DNA of 64,000 nt from Asticcacaulis sp. (lineage in GTDB: Bacteria; Pseudomonadota; Alphaproteobacteria; Caulobacterales; Caulobacteraceae): contig JANQAC010000001.1 of NCBI GenBank assembly GCA_024707255.1, forward strand, positions 1,922,001 to 1,986,000. The letters are read 5' to 3'. Below, piece by piece: positions 62,931 through 64,000 of the stretch. The position numbers and the translations under genes were made by a program. The notes beneath the pieces are model-generated. The model was not told where the DNA came from. It saw nothing but the letters and a program-made list of their open reading frames with translations, and did not search any database. Within the stretch, counting starts at the first letter, position 1. Every line of letters starts with the position of its first letter.

Positions 62931-64000
62931 GTAAGCCTCAAAGGTCTCGATATCGAAGCGCTGGAGTTCGCTCAGATAATCTTCGAGCGTGACCAGGCCG
63001 ACACAAGGTAGGGCCCCATGCGCGAGCGTGGGGTCTTTTTCATATAGTCGCTTGGCCAGCAGCATGGCGGGTACACAAGGGATTTGCGGGCCGTCGCCCG
63101 ATTTCGCCACGATAAACCATGAACGGGTAAGCGGCGCGCCGGTGTGATCGATGCCGCTGATCGTGACGTGCATCCCCCCGATATCGCTGCCCATAAAATT
63201 GAATGCGTCGCTGGCGGCCAGAAGGGGCTTGGCCATCGCCGGCAGTTTGAGGGGTAAGCCGGCGCGTACAAGCCATGACAAGCCCCAGAGGCCGAGATGA
63301 AGGACGTCCAGTTCAAGCCCGGCGCCAAAACGGATCGATTTGAAGCCATAGGCAGCCGGCAGCAGATCGAGATCGGGAATATCGCAATTAGCCAGCCAGC
63401 GCTTACCCATGACGGGATAATCCTGCCGGTGCGCATCCTGCCAGCCATAGGGCTTCGGGTGTCCGGCAAAAGGCCGCAGGGGCTTGCCGACATAGCTCAG
63501 TATGCCGCGCGTGGTCGCCAGGCCCCGCTCGGCTTTCTGGCCGGGCGAAATGCCGAAATCGAGCCTGTCCATGCGGGCGAAAGCGGGTTTCAGATGCTCG
63601 ATCACCGCCGAAGACAGACCGGGCACCGTACTGGCGCCGCTGATCAGGGTGACGTCTGCCGCCTTCGCCTCGCGGTCGAGTTTGTTGAATCCAACGACAA
63701 AGTCGCGTCCATCGGCCAGATCGACATAATGGATGCCGGCGGCGATGCAGGCCCGCGCCACGGCATAGTCGCTGCCCTGGAACGGCCCGCTGGTATGGAC
63801 GATGACCGACGGCTTTTCCGCCGCCAAAACCTCGGCCAGTCCCGCGTGAATATCCAGCCGCAGAGGCCGTGCGTTTGGCAATTCGTGGCACAGGTCTTCG
63901 GCTTTTGAGAGATCGCGCCCGGAAATGATCAGGGGCAGGCCGTGCCGGGAGAGAGCTCGGGCTATGCGCTTGCCGAAATTGCCATAACCGCCAAGGATCA
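62928..64000 (-). CDS. saccharopine dehydrogenase-like NAD(P)-binding protein (5' end outside window)
   Basis: The reading frame is open to the right end, so the start is outside. It begins within a Rossmann fold (ILGGYGNFGKRIARALSRHG), then IHYVDLADGRDFVVGFNKLD, and a long C-terminal domain with GASTVPGLSSAVIEHLKPAF and LDVLHLGLWGLSWLVRAGLP. This fits the saccharopine dehydrogenase/trans-enoyl reductase group. At least 357 residues are visible. The substrate is unknown. It converges on the DUF1993 gene. Confidence 0.82.
   Translation of the reverse strand, partial: ILGGYGNFGKRIARALSRHGLPLIISGRDLSKAEDLCHELPNARPLRLDIHAGLAEVLAAEKPSVIVHTSGPFQGSDYAVARACIAAGIHYVDLADGRDFVVGFNKLDREAKAADVTLISGASTVPGLSSAVIEHLKPAFARMDRLDFGISPGQKAERGLATTRGILSYVGKPLRPFAGHPKPYGWQDAHRQDYPVMGKRWLANCDIPDLDLLPAAYGFKSIRFGAGLELDVLHLGLWGLSWLVRAGLPLKLPAMAKPLLAASDAFNFMGSDIGGMHVTISGIDHTGAPLTRSWFIVAKSGDGPQIPCVPAMLLAKRLYEKDPTLAHGALPCVGLVTLEDYLSELQRFDIETFEAY

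Overview
The window reads as the chromosome of an alphaproteobacterium of the order Caulobacterales. Three genes point there: a ChpT-type histidine phosphotransferase, a membrane histidine kinase that looks like DivJ (phospho-acceptor His at residue 336), and a MucR/Ros-type regulator. DUF2336, DUF1491 and PAS_5 proteins fit as well. The DNA is GC-rich but less so than Caulobacter itself, so an Asticcacaulis-like organism is my best guess; this is inference. I see no rRNA, insertion sequence, prophage or CRISPR array. Coding density is high and most genes are ordinary chromosomal ones.

Layout. 1-5.5 kb: end of acetyl-CoA synthetase, a GT39 glycosyltransferase, a YidB-like protein, an AlkA-type DNA glycosylase, and a degenerate trypsin-like protein next to a DUF350 membrane protein. 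5.7-9.5 kb: rlmN, small proteins, a YitT-family membrane protein and moeB. 9.5-13.4 kb: a YoaK-like gene, then hslV and hslU separated by two small genes, then an LMW phosphatase. 13.4-17.4 kb: nth, a GNAT, an ATP-grasp ligase, a PfkB kinase and an Smr protein. 17.5-25 kb: a large PAS/coiled-coil protein with a dead histidine-kinase motif, chaA, a Tad pilus-like protein, and a small putatively Fur-regulated divergent pair. 25-30.5 kb: tRNA-Gly, a hydroxyacid dehydrogenase, an SH3 protein and the unsaturated fatty-acid cluster fabA-fabB-fabI. 30.5-38.6 kb: a PadR/HAAS/hydrolase unit, an MFS pump, an MCP, a GST and a DUF2336 protein. 38.8-41.3 kb: mucR, a PAS protein, a DnaA-domain-IV-only protein and sufE. 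41.4-44.9 kb: a LysR regulator divergent from two aldo/keto reductases and a GlcG/HbpS protein. 45-49.6 kb: a soluble histidine kinase divergent from divJ, and an ArsR/DUF1801/SRPBCC operon. 49.7-64 kb: enzymes and transporters (nitronate monooxygenase, SGNH hydrolase, CDF zinc exporter, MFS, PAQR), chpT, cysK, a LigB-type dioxygenase, two YceI proteins, a TPR protein, DUF1993 and a saccharopine-dehydrogenase-like protein cut by the window end.

Two features run through the whole window. First, nine otherwise intact genes, including hslU and a PfkB kinase, each carry one (in one case two) single-base frameshifts, several of them in short homopolymers. The coding signal resumes perfectly in the next frame, which points to an unpolished assembly more than to real gene decay. 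Second, palindromic intergenic repeats of at least two families are scattered about. One copy lies in frame inside the ATP-grasp gene and so is translated.

The most unusual proteins are the PAS protein with an exact 41-residue coiled-coil repeat and a Gln in place of the phospho-acceptor His, and the trypsin-fold protein that has lost its catalytic residues beside DUF350. A 55-residue minus-strand gene under a Fur-like box is easily overlooked because of its size.
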